A stretch of 5,395 nt of DNA from Syntrophaceae bacterium UBA2192 (lineage in GTDB: Bacteria; Desulfobacterota; Syntrophia; Syntrophales; UBA2192). The position numbers and the translations under genes were made by a program. Shown here in pieces: positions 4,716 through 5,395 of the stretch (the first letter of the stretch is position 1; each line of letters begins with the position of its first letter). The notes below the pieces were generated by a model. The model saw nothing but the letters and a program-made list of their open reading frames with translations, ran no database searches and was not told where the DNA came from. The stretch spans positions 1 through 5,395 of the forward strand of contig DCVI01000142.1 in NCBI GenBank assembly GCA_002327315.1, read 5' to 3'.

Positions 4716-5143
4716 CAGCCCTAACTCGTAGCGAGATAATGTCCCGGGTGCGAGGGAAGGACACCAAACCCGAGTGGCGTGTCCGGTCCGCTTTCCATGC
4801 GGCGGGGCTAAGGTATCGCCTTCACGTTCACAGCTTGCCCGGCCGACCTGACTTGGTGTTTCCCTCCCGGCATTGCGCCGTATTCGTCCATGGTTGCTTT
4901 TGGCACCGACATCCCGGGTGCCCATCGACACGTTCTCCGAAATCCAGAGTTGATTTTTGGGAGTCGAAATTTCAAGAGAACACTTCCAGGGACAAACAAG
5001 TTGAAGCCGAATTGAAAGTGCTCGGCTGGAAAATTATCGTGATATGGGAATGTCAAACCAAAGACGCCGGTAAACTGGCGGAAATCGCTGAGGATATCCG
5101 TAAAATACCGAAGACTCTTCGTTCGCTGGGGCGCAAGAAATGA
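4712..5143 (+). CDS. vsr: Vsr very-short-patch mismatch repair endonuclease
   Basis: The 143-residue protein nicks 5' of the T in T:G mismatches created when 5-methylcytosine deaminates. Conserved features include RSEIMSRVRGKDTKPE (6-21), with E21 near the E. coli active-site Glu, and PGRPDLVFP with catalytic D47. HGCFWHRHPGC (60-70) supplies H65, H67 and zinc ligands C62 and C70, and WEC carries C114 as a further ligand. KFQENTSRDKQVEAELKVLGWKIIVIWEC is the typical C-terminal half. The start is GTG at 4712, overlapping the endonuclease stop as GTGA; an ATG at 4739 would cut off the conserved RSEIM segment. Its place in the R-M operon implies that it protects the methyltransferase's own sites. 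All key residues are present, so it is probably active. Confidence 0.95.
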   Translation: MTALTRSEIMSRVRGKDTKPEWRVRSAFHAAGLRYRLHVHSLPGRPDLVFPSRHCAVFVHGCFWHRHPGCPSTRSPKSRVDFWESKFQENTSRDKQVEAELKVLGWKIIVIWECQTKDAGKLAEIAEDIRKIPKTLRSLGRKK

Positions 5144-5395
5144 TTACCGAGATCGAGGGGACAATTGGAAATGCTGGTTTCTATGCCGATTGCATACCGG
5201 TCATGGTTATCCTGATAGCCAAGAAATACGCGAATGTCATCCCATCGGAAAACGGAAAGAGAGTTGAGACCACTATAAGAATTGGAAATAAGCATTTCCG
5301 TGCCGGCATTAGAACGACAGAAAAAATGGATCGCATTAAAATATGTCCAAACCTTGTAACTATCCAGCACGACCAGCAGTGTCCGGTTAGGTTTT
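5140..5395 (+). CDS. unrecognised gene in the R-M operon, truncated by the window edge
   Basis: The ATG at 5140 overlaps the vsr stop as ATGA, and the frame stays open for 85 codons to the end of the window. It begins MITEIEGTIGNAGFYADC, then has a short hydrophobic stretch IPVMVILIAKKY (about 19-30), too short and charged at its end for a clear membrane segment. ETTIRIGNKHFRAGIRTTEK (about 43-62) and KICPNL follow. I do not recognise the family. The 4-bp overlap and similar mixed codon usage (10 of 20 first codons G/C-ending) tie it to the R-M operon. It may be a further defence or accessory protein, but nothing in the visible part shows a catalytic motif. Confidence 0.7.
   Translation, partial: MITEIEGTIGNAGFYADCIPVMVILIAKKYANVIPSENGKRVETTIRIGNKHFRAGIRTTEKMDRIKICPNLVTIQHDQQCPVRF

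Overview
The window looks like an accessory region of a GC-rich, probably anaerobic Proteobacteria-like genome. My best guess is the Desulfuromonadales/Geobacter type of deltaproteobacterium. That guess rests on a probable UGA-decoded thioredoxin-like selenoprotein, a small Cys-rich protein of a type I associate with that group, and strongly G/C-biased third codon positions in the left part. No taxonomic marker gene is present, so this is an inference.

Left part (1-1643): a fragment of a gene at the edge, then two minus-strand genes. One (299..547) encodes an 82-residue protein with six cysteines. The other (770..1351) encodes a 193-residue thioredoxin-fold protein whose frame is interrupted only by a TGA. 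That TGA sits exactly where the first Cys of the redox motif should be (TGA-Leu-Gly-Cys, a UxxC motif). It is followed by a perfect 7-bp hairpin with a GGUC loop at a distance suited to a bacterial SECIS element. The simplest reading is one selenoprotein gene, not two ORFs or a pseudogene. A G/C-rich inverted repeat lies between the two genes, and a 292-bp divergent intergenic region follows.

Middle (1609-2346): a toxin-antitoxin operon, toxin first. It has a RelE/HigB/Gp49-like toxin (1644..1970) and an overlapping XRE-type helix-turn-helix antitoxin (1963..2322). A small palindrome between the promoter elements is a likely operator.

Right part (2469-5395): a compact restriction-modification operon on the plus strand with a less G/C-biased codon usage. 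Its order is a 60-residue ribbon-helix-helix regulator (2567..2749), a C5-cytosine methyltransferase (2761..3918), a GIY-YIG endonuclease resembling Eco29kI (3915..4715), a Vsr mismatch endonuclease (4712..5143) and an unrecognised gene running off the edge (5140..). From the methyltransferase onward each gene overlaps the next by 4 bp (ATGA or GTGA). The leader carries a perfect 16-bp palindrome and three 10-bp tandem repeats. Two repeats contain CCGCGG, the site I recall for Eco29kI, and the third contains CTGCGG, the product of one C-to-T change. This suggests an R-M operon controlled by a ribbon-helix-helix repressor and/or by methylation of its own sites, with Vsr correcting deamination damage. 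The putative selenoprotein and the leader of the R-M operon are the two places most worth following up.
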